Source of the DNA: CAZCAC01 sp964496575
Lineage (GTDB): Bacteria; Planctomycetota; UBA1135; GCA-002686595
Assembly: GCA_964496575.1 (NCBI GenBank)
Contig: CAZCAC010000001.1
Location: 1-64,000, forward strand
DNA: 64,000 nucleotides
Direction: 5' to 3'
A program made the position numbers and the translations under genes. Shown piece after piece: positions 52,185-61,153 of the stretch. Positions within the stretch are counted from its first letter, which is position 1. Every line of letters starts with the position of its first letter. Under the pieces are notes generated by a model, which did not search any database, had not been told where the DNA came from, and worked only from the letters and a program-made list of their open reading frames with translations.

Positions 52185-53998
52185 AGATCCTCGGCATCTC
52201 CCCCCTGGACAAGGACGCGACGGCCTCGCTGGTCGAGGATGGCCAGATCCTCTTCGCCGCCGGCGAGGAGCGCTACAGCCGTCAGAAGCAGCACGAGGGC
52301 TTTCCCGGCGCGGCGATCCGCGCGACGCTGGAGGGGACCGGCACCGATCCGGCCGACGTCGACGAGGTCGCCTATCCGTTCCTCACCGCGGAGCGGGAGG
52401 CGGAGATGATCGCGGACGCGCTGCAGCAAGAGCGCGAGTTCCTGCGCGACACCGACCGCCCCGATCTCGGCGCGCTCCTGCGCGAGGCGGACGCGCGCGT
52501 GCCGGAGCGGACCGACCCGGTCCACGGCCTCGCCACGCCGAACCAGAAGATGGTGAAGCCGCTGCACAAGCGGATGGCGTACAAGCTCTTCGGCGCGACC
52601 GGTTTCGCCGAGCGGATCGCCAAGAAGGAGTCCGCGGCGTGGGGCGAGCGGGCCGTGGCCGCACACCAGCACTGGAACGAGGAGCTACACGCGGGACTGA
52701 AGGAGCTGGGTCTCGAGGACAAGCTGAAGCAGTACGACCACCACCTCTCGCACGCCGCGAACGCGTACTACGCCAGCGGCTTCGACCGCGCGCTGATCGT
52801 CACGCTCGACGGTTACGGCTCGGGGCTGGCGGGTTCGATCAGTCTCGGGGAGGGCGGTGCGATCACGCGCAAGCACCGCGTCTTCTTCCCCCACTCGCTG
52901 GGGACCTTCTACGAGACGGTCACCGGCGCGCTCGGCTACAAGCCCGATCGCCACGCCGGCAAGATCGTCGGCCTGGCCGCTTACGGAGACCCGCAGGTGC
53001 TCGGTGACGTGGTGATGTCGCGCTTCCACATCGAGCCGCAGCAGTACCGCATCTTCGAGAACCTGAACACCTTCTTCGCTCGCCACTGCGCCGTGCGCTA
53101 TCCCATGGTGGACGTGGCCGCGGCGTGGCAGTGGGTGCTCGAGCAGGTCGCCGGCAAGCTGGTCAAGTACTGGCTCGACACGCTGGGCTGCTCCAAGGTC
53201 GTCCTCTCCGGTGGCGTCACCGCCAACGTGAAGATGAACCAGCGGATCCACGAGCTGGAGGGCGTCGACGGGATCTACGTCTATCCGAACATGGGCGACG
53301 GCGGCTGCGCGAGCGGGATTGCGATGCACCAGAGCTGGCCCGGCGGGGTCGGCGAGGCGCTGAGCGACGCGTGCCTCGGCCCGGAGTTCACCGATGACGA
53401 GATCGTGAAGGTGCTCGACGAGCAGGGCCTCGAGTACACGCGCCCCGAGCAGATGGCGCCCTTGGTGGCCAGGCACATCCACGACGGCAAGGTGGTCGCA
53501 CGCTTCGACGGCCGGATGGAGTACGGCCCGCGCGCCCTGGGCAACCGTTCGATCCTGTACCACGGCCGCGAGACCGAGGTGAACCACTGGCTGAACAAGC
53601 GCCTGGGGCGGACCGAGTTCATGCCCTTTGCGCCGGTCACGTTGTGGGAGAAGCGGGGCGACTGCTACCGGGGCCTCGCCGGCGCGGAGCACACCGCGCA
53701 GTTCATGACCATCACCTTCGACTGCACCGAGGCGATGCACAAGGGCTGCCCGGCCGCGGTGCACGTCGACGGGACTGCGCGTCCGCAGCTGATCAAGCGC
53801 GAGACGAATCCCGGCTACTACGACATCCTGGTGGAGTACGAGAAGCTCTCGGGGCTGCCGAGCATCATCAACACCAGCTTCAACATGCACGAGGAGCCGA
53901 TCGTGTGTACGCCTCAGGACGGGGTGCGGGCGTTCCTCGACGGCAAGCTGGACGGGTTGGCGATCGGGGGCTTCTTCGTGGAGCAGCCGAAGAGGTAG
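52181..53998 (+). CDS. NodU/CmcH-type carbamoyltransferase
   Basis: 605 residues. Transfers a carbamoyl group from carbamoyl phosphate (via carbamoyl-AMP) to a sugar or small-molecule hydroxyl. The start is TTG 52181, which overlaps the upstream stop (TTGA) and gives MKILGISPLDKDATASLV, the correct N-terminus; the open frame extends far upstream without sense. Motifs: HHLSHAANAYY, DGYGSG, VVLSGGVTANVKMNQ, then in the C-terminal domain RMEYGPRALGNRSIL and NTSFNMHEEPIVCTP. Coupled to the deacetylase, it suggests modification of a surface polysaccharide. Confidence 0.92.
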   Translation: MKILGISPLDKDATASLVEDGQILFAAGEERYSRQKQHEGFPGAAIRATLEGTGTDPADVDEVAYPFLTAEREAEMIADALQQEREFLRDTDRPDLGALLREADARVPERTDPVHGLATPNQKMVKPLHKRMAYKLFGATGFAERIAKKESAAWGERAVAAHQHWNEELHAGLKELGLEDKLKQYDHHLSHAANAYYASGFDRALIVTLDGYGSGLAGSISLGEGGAITRKHRVFFPHSLGTFYETVTGALGYKPDRHAGKIVGLAAYGDPQVLGDVVMSRFHIEPQQYRIFENLNTFFARHCAVRYPMVDVAAAWQWVLEQVAGKLVKYWLDTLGCSKVVLSGGVTANVKMNQRIHELEGVDGIYVYPNMGDGGCASGIAMHQSWPGGVGEALSDACLGPEFTDDEIVKVLDEQGLEYTRPEQMAPLVARHIHDGKVVARFDGRMEYGPRALGNRSILYHGRETEVNHWLNKRLGRTEFMPFAPVTLWEKRGDCYRGLAGAEHTAQFMTITFDCTEAMHKGCPAAVHVDGTARPQLIKRETNPGYYDILVEYEKLSGLPSIINTSFNMHEEPIVCTPQDGVRAFLDGKLDGLAIGGFFVEQPKR

Positions 53999-54002
53999 GC
54001 GA

Positions 54003-54809
54003 TCAACCGCCGGCCAACGGGGCGCTGCTCGGCGTGGTATCGGTCTTCAATCCGAAGAGGTGGCGCAGGAACGAGCGTCCCAGGTAGATGAATGGCGTAT
54101 CGATCATCGCCAGCATCACCTTGCACACGTAGACCCAGAGGATGATCTCCCAGATCGTCCCCCACTCCATGTCGAGGCCCCAGCGCAGGAAGATGCCGTT
54201 GACGATGATCGTATCGACCAGCTGGCTGATCATCGTCGAGCCGTTGTTGCGGATCCACATGTGACCGCCGCCCGTGATCCGCCACCAGAAGTGGTAGAGG
54301 CGGACGTCGAAGAGCTGCGCCACGAGATAGGCGAGCATCGACGCGAAGAGCAGGAGGCGCGGGTTGTGGAAGACCGCCGCGTAGGCGCCTTGCATTGAGC
54401 CCGAGTCGACGAAACCGTGGTCGGGAAGGCTCCAGAACTCGCTCGCGGGGAGCCAGACGCCGATCTGGATCACGGCCAGCATCAGGAGGCTCATCAGGAA
54501 ACCGAGCACCACCATCAGGTTGGCGCGGCGGCGCCCCCAGATCTCCGAGACGATGTCGGTCAGCCAGAAGGTGACCGGATAGGTGATGATTCCCGCGGTC
54601 AGGGTCACCGGCTCGCCGCCGTTGAACCAGCTCGGGCCGCCCTCGGGGAAGAGGTAGAAGAGCTTGGTGCCAATGATGTTGGTTAACACCAGGACCACGG
54701 CGAACGTGGCCGCGAAGAGAGTGTAGACCGCGTCGGGGCGGGTCATCGAGAGACCGGCCGAGGGAGCGCTTCGGGGATCGGGGGGAGGTTTCGAGTCGTC
54801 GGGTCTCAT
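54003..54809 (-). CDS. yhhQ: YhhQ-type queuosine precursor transporter (DUF165/Vut_1)
   Basis: About 268 residues from ATG 54809; ATG 54746 just before the first helix is an alternative. Six to seven hydrophobic helices (YTLFAATFAVVLVLTNIIGTKLF first). The family motif TYPVTFWLTDIVSEIWG follows the second segment, and RNNGSTMISQLVDTIIVNG marks the middle. Imports precursors such as preQ0 for tRNA queuosine synthesis. It is convergent with the carbamoyltransferase, four bases apart. No other queuosine gene is in the window. Confidence 0.88.
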   Translation of the reverse strand: MRPDDSKPPPDPRSAPSAGLSMTRPDAVYTLFAATFAVVLVLTNIIGTKLFYLFPEGGPSWFNGGEPVTLTAGIITYPVTFWLTDIVSEIWGRRRANLMVVLGFLMSLLMLAVIQIGVWLPASEFWSLPDHGFVDSGSMQGAYAAVFHNPRLLLFASMLAYLVAQLFDVRLYHFWWRITGGGHMWIRNNGSTMISQLVDTIIVNGIFLRWGLDMEWGTIWEIILWVYVCKVMLAMIDTPFIYLGRSFLRHLFGLKTDTTPSSAPLAGG

Positions 54810-54925
54810 CGCGGGGGCGGCGGCACGGCCGGGGATCTTGGCAAAGGACCCGATGGATGACAAGCGCGGCCGGATTGCTACACTCCCCGGCCGCATTCCC
54901 CCCACACCCCGCCCCACGAGCAACC

Positions 54926-55399
54926 ATGCAAGTCATCGAACAGCTGAAACGGATGAGCGAAGAGCGCTTCCTGGCGATCTACACGTCGCTCGAGCAGCAG
55001 GGGTTCGGCCCGCTGGACCACGAGGTGGCCAAGGCGATGAAGTTCCGCCCCCACGCGATCCGCAAGCTGGAGATGACGAAGCGCGCGCGCAAGGCGCGGC
55101 AGATCATGGAGGCCCGGGCGAACGCGGAGCTCTGCTACGAGCTGTTCGGCAGCTACCTGCTCAAGCACCACAAGGAGCTGGTGACCGGCTTCCTCGAGGA
55201 GACCGGAGTCGAGCACGAGGACGGCATGATCGGGAACGTCGAGGAGGATCAGCCGGAGGGGGACAAGATCGCCGCGGCGGTGGATGTGCTCGACGGCAAG
55301 TTCGATCCCGAGGACGTCACCCTCTACCTTTCGATTTGCGCGGAGCAGTGGCCGCAGGTGACCGAGATCCAGGAGACCTGGAAGGCGCGCGTCGAGTAG
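54926..55399 (+). CDS. conserved hypothetical small protein
   Basis: 157 residues from ATG 54926 (MQVIEQLKRMSEERFLAIY). Soluble, rich in charged helices, without signal peptide, Cys motif or recognised domain. Residues 35-60 (HAIRKLEMTKRARKARQIM) are strongly basic and the rest mostly acidic. I cannot name a function. The stop TAG at 55397-55399 overlaps the start of the following inverted repeat. Confidence 0.65.
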   Translation: MQVIEQLKRMSEERFLAIYTSLEQQGFGPLDHEVAKAMKFRPHAIRKLEMTKRARKARQIMEARANAELCYELFGSYLLKHHKELVTGFLEETGVEHEDGMIGNVEEDQPEGDKIAAAVDVLDGKFDPEDVTLYLSICAEQWPQVTEIQETWKARVE

Positions 55400-55516
55400 A
55401 ATACGGAACCAAGAATACGGAACCAGGTTCACTTTCACACACCTGGCGGGGGGGGGGGGGGGGACGCCGCCCCCCCCCCCCGCCAGGTGTGTGAAAGTGA
55501 ACCTGGTTCCGTATTA
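55398..55516. repeat. inverted repeat with 46-bp perfect stem and G16/C12 core
   Basis: Left arm 55414-55459 and right arm 55470-55515 are perfectly complementary: 34 ordinary pairs, then a G run (55448-55463) facing twelve Cs (55470-55481), with a loop of about ten bases. Before it a 14-base unit AGAATACGGAACCA is directly repeated (55398-55411 and 55412-55425). The element fills the gap between convergent genes and overlaps both stop codons (TAG 55397-55399; TAA 55516-55514). The length of the homopolymer runs may be misassembled. Confidence 0.9.
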
Positions 55517-56086
55517 CTCCTTCACCCGCTCCACGAAGTGCCCATCCCGCGTATCGACCCGAATCGTCTCCCCCGGATCGAGGTACGGCGGTACCTGCAC
55601 CTCCAGCCCGGTCTCGGTCACCGCGTTCTTCATCTGCGCCTTGGCCGTCGCCCCCTTGATCGCCGGGTCACACTCGGTGACCTCCAAGTCGACTGTCATC
55701 GGCAACTGGATACTGACCACCTGGCCGTCGATCAGCATCGCGCGCAGTCCCTCGAGACCGTCCTTCAGGTAGCCGACGTCGTCGCCGAGGTCGTCCTTGT
55801 TGAAGGAGAACTGCTCGAAAGAGACGTTGTCGATGAAGTGCCAGTCGGTGCCGTCGGAGTACATGAATCCGCAGTCGTGGTGCTCGAGGTCGGCCTCCTC
55901 GAACTTCTCGCCGCCGCGGAACGACTCGTTCAGGACCTGACCGGTGAGCAGGTTCTTCAAGCGCGTCTTGCTGATCGTATTCCCCCCGCGCGCGGTCGGC
56001 GTGGAGGTGGCGACGTGCTGGACGATCATCGGCGCGCCCTTGAATACGAGGCAGACGCCCTTCTTGAGCTGGCTGGTGTCGATCAT
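55514..56086 (-). CDS. yeiP: EfpL/YeiP-type elongation factor P
   Basis: 190 residues from ATG 56086. EF-P relieves ribosomes stalled at proline runs. The tip loop reads VATSTPTARGGNT, with STPTARG matching the SPTARG loop (unmodified Arg) of EfpL/YeiP rather than the Lys of canonical EF-P. The second and third OB domains follow, with LPMTVDLEVTECDPAIKGATA and the end TGLEVQVPPYLDPGETIRVDT. It begins ten bases after the mutM stop, so they are probably one operon. Its stop codon overlaps the inverted repeat. Confidence 0.85.
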   Translation of the reverse strand: MIDTSQLKKGVCLVFKGAPMIVQHVATSTPTARGGNTISKTRLKNLLTGQVLNESFRGGEKFEEADLEHHDCGFMYSDGTDWHFIDNVSFEQFSFNKDDLGDDVGYLKDGLEGLRAMLIDGQVVSIQLPMTVDLEVTECDPAIKGATAKAQMKNAVTETGLEVQVPPYLDPGETIRVDTRDGHFVERVKE

Positions 56087-56096
56087 GAGGCGCGGA

Positions 56097-56954
56097 TCAT
56101 ACCATCGAGCGCAGCCGCCGGGGCGGCCGCTGGCAACGAAGACAGACGTGCGTCCCCCGCCCGCCGACCACCAGCTTGCGGATCCGGGCGCCGCAGCGGC
56201 GGCACGGCCTTCCGTCACGGCCGTAGACCTGGAATTGCTGCTGGTAGCTGCCCGGCTGACCTTCCGGGGTGCGGTAGAAGGTGTCGAAGGAAGAGCCCTC
56301 GCGCTCGATCGCCTCGGCCAGCGTGCTCCGGATCTCCGCGTGCAGGCGGCCCGCCGCCGCGGTCGTGAGCGAATCGGAGCGGCGCAGCGGGTGCAGGCGG
56401 GCGCGGTGCAACGACTCGTCGACGTAGATGTTGCCCAACCCCGCGACGAACGCCTGATCGAGCAGCAGCGGCTTCAGCTGGCGTGACTTGCGCCGCAACG
56501 CGCGGCGGAACCAGCGCACCTCGAAGGTCGCGCCGAGCGGCTCGGGGCCCAGCGCCGGCAGCACCGCGGCGAGCTCCTCGGTGAAGGTGAAGCGGCCGAA
56601 CTTTCGCACGTCGAGAAAGGCGAAGACCTCCCCGGGCCGGTCGAGGGTGAGGCGCACCCGCTCGTGCGGAGCCCGCGGCGTACCCGGCGCTACGACGTAC
56701 AGCCGCCCGGTCATCCCCAGGTGGATGACGAGGTGGCCCGCGGGGCGTCCGCGCCGCTCGAGGTCGATCAGGATGAACTTCGCCCGGCGGCGGACGCGGT
56801 TCATCCGCCGGCCGACCAGCGCCTCGTCGAAGCGCGCGCGGCTCACCCCCCGCAGCGTGCGGAGCCACTCGACCTCCGTAGCGCGCACGAGCCGCCCCTC
56901 GATAGAGGGGGCGATCAGGCGGGTCATCGTCTCGACTTCGGGGAGCTCGGGCAT
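56097..56954 (-). CDS. mutM: formamidopyrimidine-DNA glycosylase
   Basis: 285 residues. Removes 8-oxoguanine and formamidopyrimidines and nicks the strand. The N-terminal PELPEVE holds the catalytic Pro (after Met removal) and Glu3; RRRAKFILI carries the conserved Lys; HLGMTGRL and GLGNIYVDESL are family motifs. The C-terminal zinc finger is complete: CRRCGARI and CLRCQ. It lies directly upstream of the EF-P-like gene. Confidence 0.92.
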   Translation of the reverse strand: MPELPEVETMTRLIAPSIEGRLVRATEVEWLRTLRGVSRARFDEALVGRRMNRVRRRAKFILIDLERRGRPAGHLVIHLGMTGRLYVVAPGTPRAPHERVRLTLDRPGEVFAFLDVRKFGRFTFTEELAAVLPALGPEPLGATFEVRWFRRALRRKSRQLKPLLLDQAFVAGLGNIYVDESLHRARLHPLRRSDSLTTAAAGRLHAEIRSTLAEAIEREGSSFDTFYRTPEGQPGSYQQQFQVYGRDGRPCRRCGARIRKLVVGGRGTHVCLRCQRPPRRLRSMV

Positions 56955-57177
56955 CGGAGGGGTTTCTCGCGTTCGGTGTACCGTCGGATCTTACCGCGCT
57001 CTCGCCCCGATCCGTCAACGGAGCGACGCGAGGTGAAAACGAAGTTGAACCTCCGTCGATCCGCCCCGTTCTCCCCCGCACGGCAAACATCGATGGACGC
57101 CGGCAACCTCCGGTGGAGAGTTACGGGATCGCAGGGATCCCGGTGATCCACCCGACCAGAGACCCTGGAGGTCCGCC

Positions 57178-58728
57178 ATGTCCGACCAACCCTACCCGGG
57201 AATCACGCCCCCCGTCTCGTCGCTCCCGCGCAGCTGGGAGACGAATCAGACCTTCGCCGACGCCTTGTACGAATGGATGGAGCGCGCGCCGTGGCTGGCG
57301 CTCTCCGCGGTCGCGCACGTGCTGGTGATCCTGCTCCTGGCGGTGGTGCCCTGGGGCATCTTCCACGACGAGGAGGAACACGTCCTCCAGGCCGAAGTCG
57401 CACCGAATCCGGTGGACCTGGTCGAGGTGGAGCCACCGGAGCCGGAGCCGCCCGTCGAGCTCTCCGAGCCGGACACCGAGCCGGAGTTCGTCGACACCAA
57501 CTACGCGGAGACCGAGGACGAGAGCGAGACCTTCGACGATCCGCTCGACGACATCGATCATTTCCCCGAGAGTCCCTTCGACGCGGATCAGATGAACCCG
57601 ATCATCGGCATCGGCGGGGGAGCCAAGTACGGCGAGCGCTTCAAGGGAGGCGGTCGACGCGGCCCCGGAGGCGGTCGCATCGTCGAGCAGGCGGTGAAGG
57701 ACGGCCTGGAGTGGCTGATCGCGCACCAGCACCCCGACGGACACTGGGACAGCGACGGTTTCGATTCCAACTGCGGCGCCGGTGATCTCTGCGGGGGGCC
57801 CGGCCAGCCGGAGCACGACATCGGCGTGACCGGTCTCTCGCTCCTGGCGCTGCTCGGGGAAGGTCACACCACCCGCCGCGGTCTCTACCGCGAGCAGGTC
57901 GCCCGCGCGGCGAAGTGGCTGCTCGACCAGCAGGACCCCGACAACGGGCTGCTCGGCGACGCGATCGGCCACAGCTTCATGTACGACCACGCGATCGCCA
58001 CGCTGGCCCTGTGCGAGTGCTACTACTTCTCGCGAAACCCGATCATCGGGGCACGGGCGCAGAAGGCGGTCGGCTTCATCACCACCGCGCGCAATCCCTA
58101 CGGCGTCTGGCGCTACTCCGCGAGCCCCGACGGGAACAATGACACCTCCGTCACCGGCTGGATGATCCTCGCCCTGAAGTCGGCCCAGGACGCCGGGCTC
58201 AAGATCGACTCCAGCGCGTTCGCCGACGCCCTCTCCTGGTTCGACGAGGTCACCGACCAGGCGACCGGGCGCGTCGGCTACACGAGCGTGGGCAGCCCGT
58301 CCTCCCGGATCCAGGGCGTCAACGACCACTTCCCCGTCGATCGCGGCGAGGCGATGACCGCCGTCGGGCTCTTCTGCCGCTTCTTCCTCGGCCAGGATCC
58401 GGAGCACGACCCCGTGATGACGCGGCACGCCGACCTCCTGCTGAAGAACCTGCCCGAGTGGGACCCCGACGGGCTCAGCAACGACGCCTACTACTGGTAC
58501 TACGGTTCCTACGCGATGTACCAGATGGGCGGGCGGCACTGGCGCGTCTGGCGCAAGTCGATGGAGGACGCCGTGCTGGCCTCGCAGCGCAAGGACGGGC
58601 ACGCCCGGGGCTCCTGGGATCCGATCGGGCCCTGGGGCTTCGCCGGCGGCCGCGTCTACTCGACGGCGATGCTGGTCCTGTGTATCGAGGTGTACTTCCG
58701 GTACCCGAAGATCATCGGCGCCCGGTAG
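57178..58728 (+). CDS. membrane-anchored prenyltransferase/squalene-oxidase-repeat protein
   Basis: 516 residues; ATG 57178 follows GGAGG. One transmembrane helix near 40-61 (APWLALSAVAHVLVILLLAVVPW), a Pro/Glu-rich periplasmic linker (VEVEPPEPEPPVELSEPD) reminiscent of TonB, and an Asp/Glu-rich stretch to about 140. From about 165 alpha-alpha barrel repeats follow, each with a QxPDGHWDSDGF-like or LLALLGEGHT-like helix pair (GLEWLIAHQHPDGHWD, AKWLLDQQDPDNGLLG, SWDPIGPWGFAGGRVY). Such planctomycete proteins are common and of unknown function; no DxDD cyclase motif is seen. Confidence 0.82.
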   Translation: MSDQPYPGITPPVSSLPRSWETNQTFADALYEWMERAPWLALSAVAHVLVILLLAVVPWGIFHDEEEHVLQAEVAPNPVDLVEVEPPEPEPPVELSEPDTEPEFVDTNYAETEDESETFDDPLDDIDHFPESPFDADQMNPIIGIGGGAKYGERFKGGGRRGPGGGRIVEQAVKDGLEWLIAHQHPDGHWDSDGFDSNCGAGDLCGGPGQPEHDIGVTGLSLLALLGEGHTTRRGLYREQVARAAKWLLDQQDPDNGLLGDAIGHSFMYDHAIATLALCECYYFSRNPIIGARAQKAVGFITTARNPYGVWRYSASPDGNNDTSVTGWMILALKSAQDAGLKIDSSAFADALSWFDEVTDQATGRVGYTSVGSPSSRIQGVNDHFPVDRGEAMTAVGLFCRFFLGQDPEHDPVMTRHADLLLKNLPEWDPDGLSNDAYYWYYGSYAMYQMGGRHWRVWRKSMEDAVLASQRKDGHARGSWDPIGPWGFAGGRVYSTAMLVLCIEVYFRYPKIIGAR

Positions 58729-58763
58729 CGAGCGGCGAACCTCGTGCGCTGTTGGGCACCCGG

Positions 58764-59810
58764 TCAGGCCGCCATGCTCTGCTCGAAGTCACTCTCTTCG
58801 AACGACTCGCGCGCCCGACCGAGCAGCGCCATCCGGCGCCCTTCGGGAACACCGAGGAACTCGAACTCCTCGCAGTTGACGAGCGCGCGGTACCCTTCCA
58901 GGTCGTCCAGTGACAGGTGGAGGTCGGCCTTGTGAGCCAGGCTGGCCAGCGCGGCTTCGCGACCGAACTCCTCGTTGGTCGCGAAGTCGTGATGGTGGCC
59001 CACCACGCTGATCAGCTCGTCGGAGAGGCGCCACTTCCTGGCCAGCATCTCGCCGGCGCGCTCGTGGTGCACGTAGAACAGGTGCCCGACCATCGCCGGG
59101 CTGGTCGACTGAGCGCTACCGCCCTCCTTGGAGATGATCGACAGGAGGGCGATCTTGCCGATGTCGTGGAGCAGACCCGTCAGGAAGGCACGCTCCCGAT
59201 CCTCGCCGAGCATCGGGGCGATGGTGCGTGCGATCGAGGCGACCGAGAACGCCTGGCGCCAGATCTCGGTGGAGAAGTTCTCGAGCTGCTTGACGCGGAG
59301 GATGGTGCCCTTGACGGAGACGGTGAAGATGAGGGAGCGCAGCCCGCGCAGGCCGATCCGCATCACCGCTTCGTTGAGCGTCTGTGCGGGTACCCGGGTC
59401 GCGTAGAGGACCGAGTTGGAGGTGCGCAGGAGCTCGCTGGCCAGCGACGGGTCGGAGGAGATCAGCTCCACCACGCGCGCGACGTCGACCCCCGGCTTGC
59501 CGGCCAGGTTGATCAGGGCCATCGAGGTCGCGGGGAGGTGCGGCAGCTCGAAGTCGCCGCTCTCGATCCGCTCGGTGAAACTCTCGAGCAGCACGCGATC
59601 CCGTCCGGCCACGGGCAGGGTGCGGTGCGCTTCGACGTCGAGGTTGCCGACGTGGGGCTTGTCCTGGAGACGCGGCTTCTCCTCCTCTCCCTCCTGCCCC
59701 TCCTCCGTGGAGCTCGATCCGGTCGCGGCGGCGGATCGCCGCTTCCCCTTCGCCCCGCGTCGGGGACGCGTCTCCTTACCACCGAAGATCCTTTTCAGCC
59801 AGCCGAGCAT
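58764..59810 (-). CDS. HDOD-domain signalling protein
   Basis: 348 residues. An N-terminal basic and acidic low-complexity region (about 1-60) is followed by an HDOD domain at about 75-280: LPHLPATSMALINLAGKPGVDVARVVELISSDPSLASELLRTSNS, LNEAVMRIGLRGLRSLIF, and GLLHDIGKIALL. HDOD proteins act in two-component and second-messenger signalling, often without hydrolase activity. HD residues appear in LHDIG and GHHH. The start ATG 59810 is convincing. Confidence 0.87.
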   Translation of the reverse strand: MLGWLKRIFGGKETRPRRGAKGKRRSAAATGSSSTEEGQEGEEEKPRLQDKPHVGNLDVEAHRTLPVAGRDRVLLESFTERIESGDFELPHLPATSMALINLAGKPGVDVARVVELISSDPSLASELLRTSNSVLYATRVPAQTLNEAVMRIGLRGLRSLIFTVSVKGTILRVKQLENFSTEIWRQAFSVASIARTIAPMLGEDRERAFLTGLLHDIGKIALLSIISKEGGSAQSTSPAMVGHLFYVHHERAGEMLARKWRLSDELISVVGHHHDFATNEEFGREAALASLAHKADLHLSLDDLEGYRALVNCEEFEFLGVPEGRRMALLGRARESFEESDFEQSMAA

Positions 59811-59963
59811 CGCTCACCACTCCCGTCGTACACGTCTCGCCTGTGGGGCGAGGGACCGGAGAGGCAATCGGCGCGCGGGATCGCGGTTTTTGAGCCAAAG
59901 CGAGGATCCGCGCCCGATTCGACTCCGATCGGGGCTCGTGGACGTGCTGCAGGGGGCGGAGCC

Positions 59964-61010
59964 CTATGCCTCCGGCTCGATCCGGCGGCCGCTCCGGGCG
60001 TCGAACCAGTGCAGCGCACCCGGCGGCAGGGAGATCTCCAGCCGGTCCCGGCGGCGAGCGGGGTGCTGACCCTCGACCGAGAGGCGCAGCGCTTCGCCGT
60101 CGACCGCGAGGTCGATCAGCGTCTGCGAGCCCAGCCGCTCGACCGCTCGCACCCGGAGCGCGTGCTCTCCGCCCAGCTCGATGCGGTGCGGTCGCACGCC
60201 GAGGACGACCGGTCCGTCGGGAATCCCCGGTGAGAAGAGCTGGAGGTCGCCGCGGACGAAGCGCCCATCCTCGACTCGACCCTCCAGGAGGTTCATCGCC
60301 GGGCTGCCGATGAAGGAGGCGACGAAGCGGGTCGCCGGCTCGCGGAAGACCTCGAGCGGCTCGCCGATCTGCTCGACGTGCCCGTCGCGCAGGACGCAGA
60401 TCCGCTGGCCGAGGGTCATCGCCTCCGCCTGGTCGTGAGTGACGTACAGCGTGGTGATGCCGAGATCGCGATGCAGCCGCGAGATCTCGCCGCGCATCTC
60501 GCCGCGCAGCTTGGCGTCGAGGTTCGAGAGGGGTTCATCGAAGAGGAAGAGGCGCGGGTTGCGGATGATCGCCCGCCCCAGCGCGACGCGTTGCATCTGG
60601 CCGCCGGAGAGCTGCTTCGGCTTGCGGTCGAGCAGCTCGTCGAGGCCGAGCATCCCCGCCGTCTTCCGCACCTTCTCCTCGATCTGCGCCCTCGGCTCCT
60701 TGCGCAGGGTGAGCGGGAAGGCGAGGTTCTTGCGCACGCTCATGTGCGGGTAGAGCGCGTAGTTCTGGAAGACCATCGCCACGTCACGCTCCCGCGGCTC
60801 GAGATCGCCGATCGGCCGGCCGTCGAGCTCGAGGTGGCCCTCGGTGACGGGCACGAGCCCCGCGACGATGCGCAGCAGGGTCGACTTGCCGCAGCCGGAG
60901 GGCCCGACCAGCACCATGAACTCGCCGTGATCGACGGTGAGGTCGATGCCGTGCAGCACGGTGTTCTCGCCGAAGCGCTGAACGATTCCCTCGAGGATCA
61001 GGCCGGCCAT
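59964..61010 (-). CDS. MalK/UgpC-type ABC transporter ATPase, orphan
   Basis: 348 residues from ATG 61010 (MAGLILEGIVQRFGEN). Walker A GPSGCGKST, signature LSGGQMQRVALGRAI, Walker B LFLFDEPLSNLDA and switch THDQAEAMT are intact; the C-terminal 110 residues form the TOBE regulatory domain (VVLGVRPHRIELG). Energises carbohydrate or glycerol-phosphate import in this family. No permease or binding-protein gene lies beside it, so it may serve several transporters, as MsiK does. Confidence 0.9.
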   Translation of the reverse strand: MAGLILEGIVQRFGENTVLHGIDLTVDHGEFMVLVGPSGCGKSTLLRIVAGLVPVTEGHLELDGRPIGDLEPRERDVAMVFQNYALYPHMSVRKNLAFPLTLRKEPRAQIEEKVRKTAGMLGLDELLDRKPKQLSGGQMQRVALGRAIIRNPRLFLFDEPLSNLDAKLRGEMRGEISRLHRDLGITTLYVTHDQAEAMTLGQRICVLRDGHVEQIGEPLEVFREPATRFVASFIGSPAMNLLEGRVEDGRFVRGDLQLFSPGIPDGPVVLGVRPHRIELGGEHALRVRAVERLGSQTLIDLAVDGEALRLSVEGQHPARRRDRLEISLPPGALHWFDARSGRRIEPEA

Positions 61011-61153
61011 GAGGGCGGAGTCTACCCGTGCCTCCGGGTCAGAGCCAGGCTCGCAGCTGCTCGCCGGCGGCTCGCTCCAGGCCGGACTTCGACGGGAAGC
61101 TCGACTCCGGTGGGTTCGGTTTCGGACGAACCGTAGAATGGGACACACCGGAC

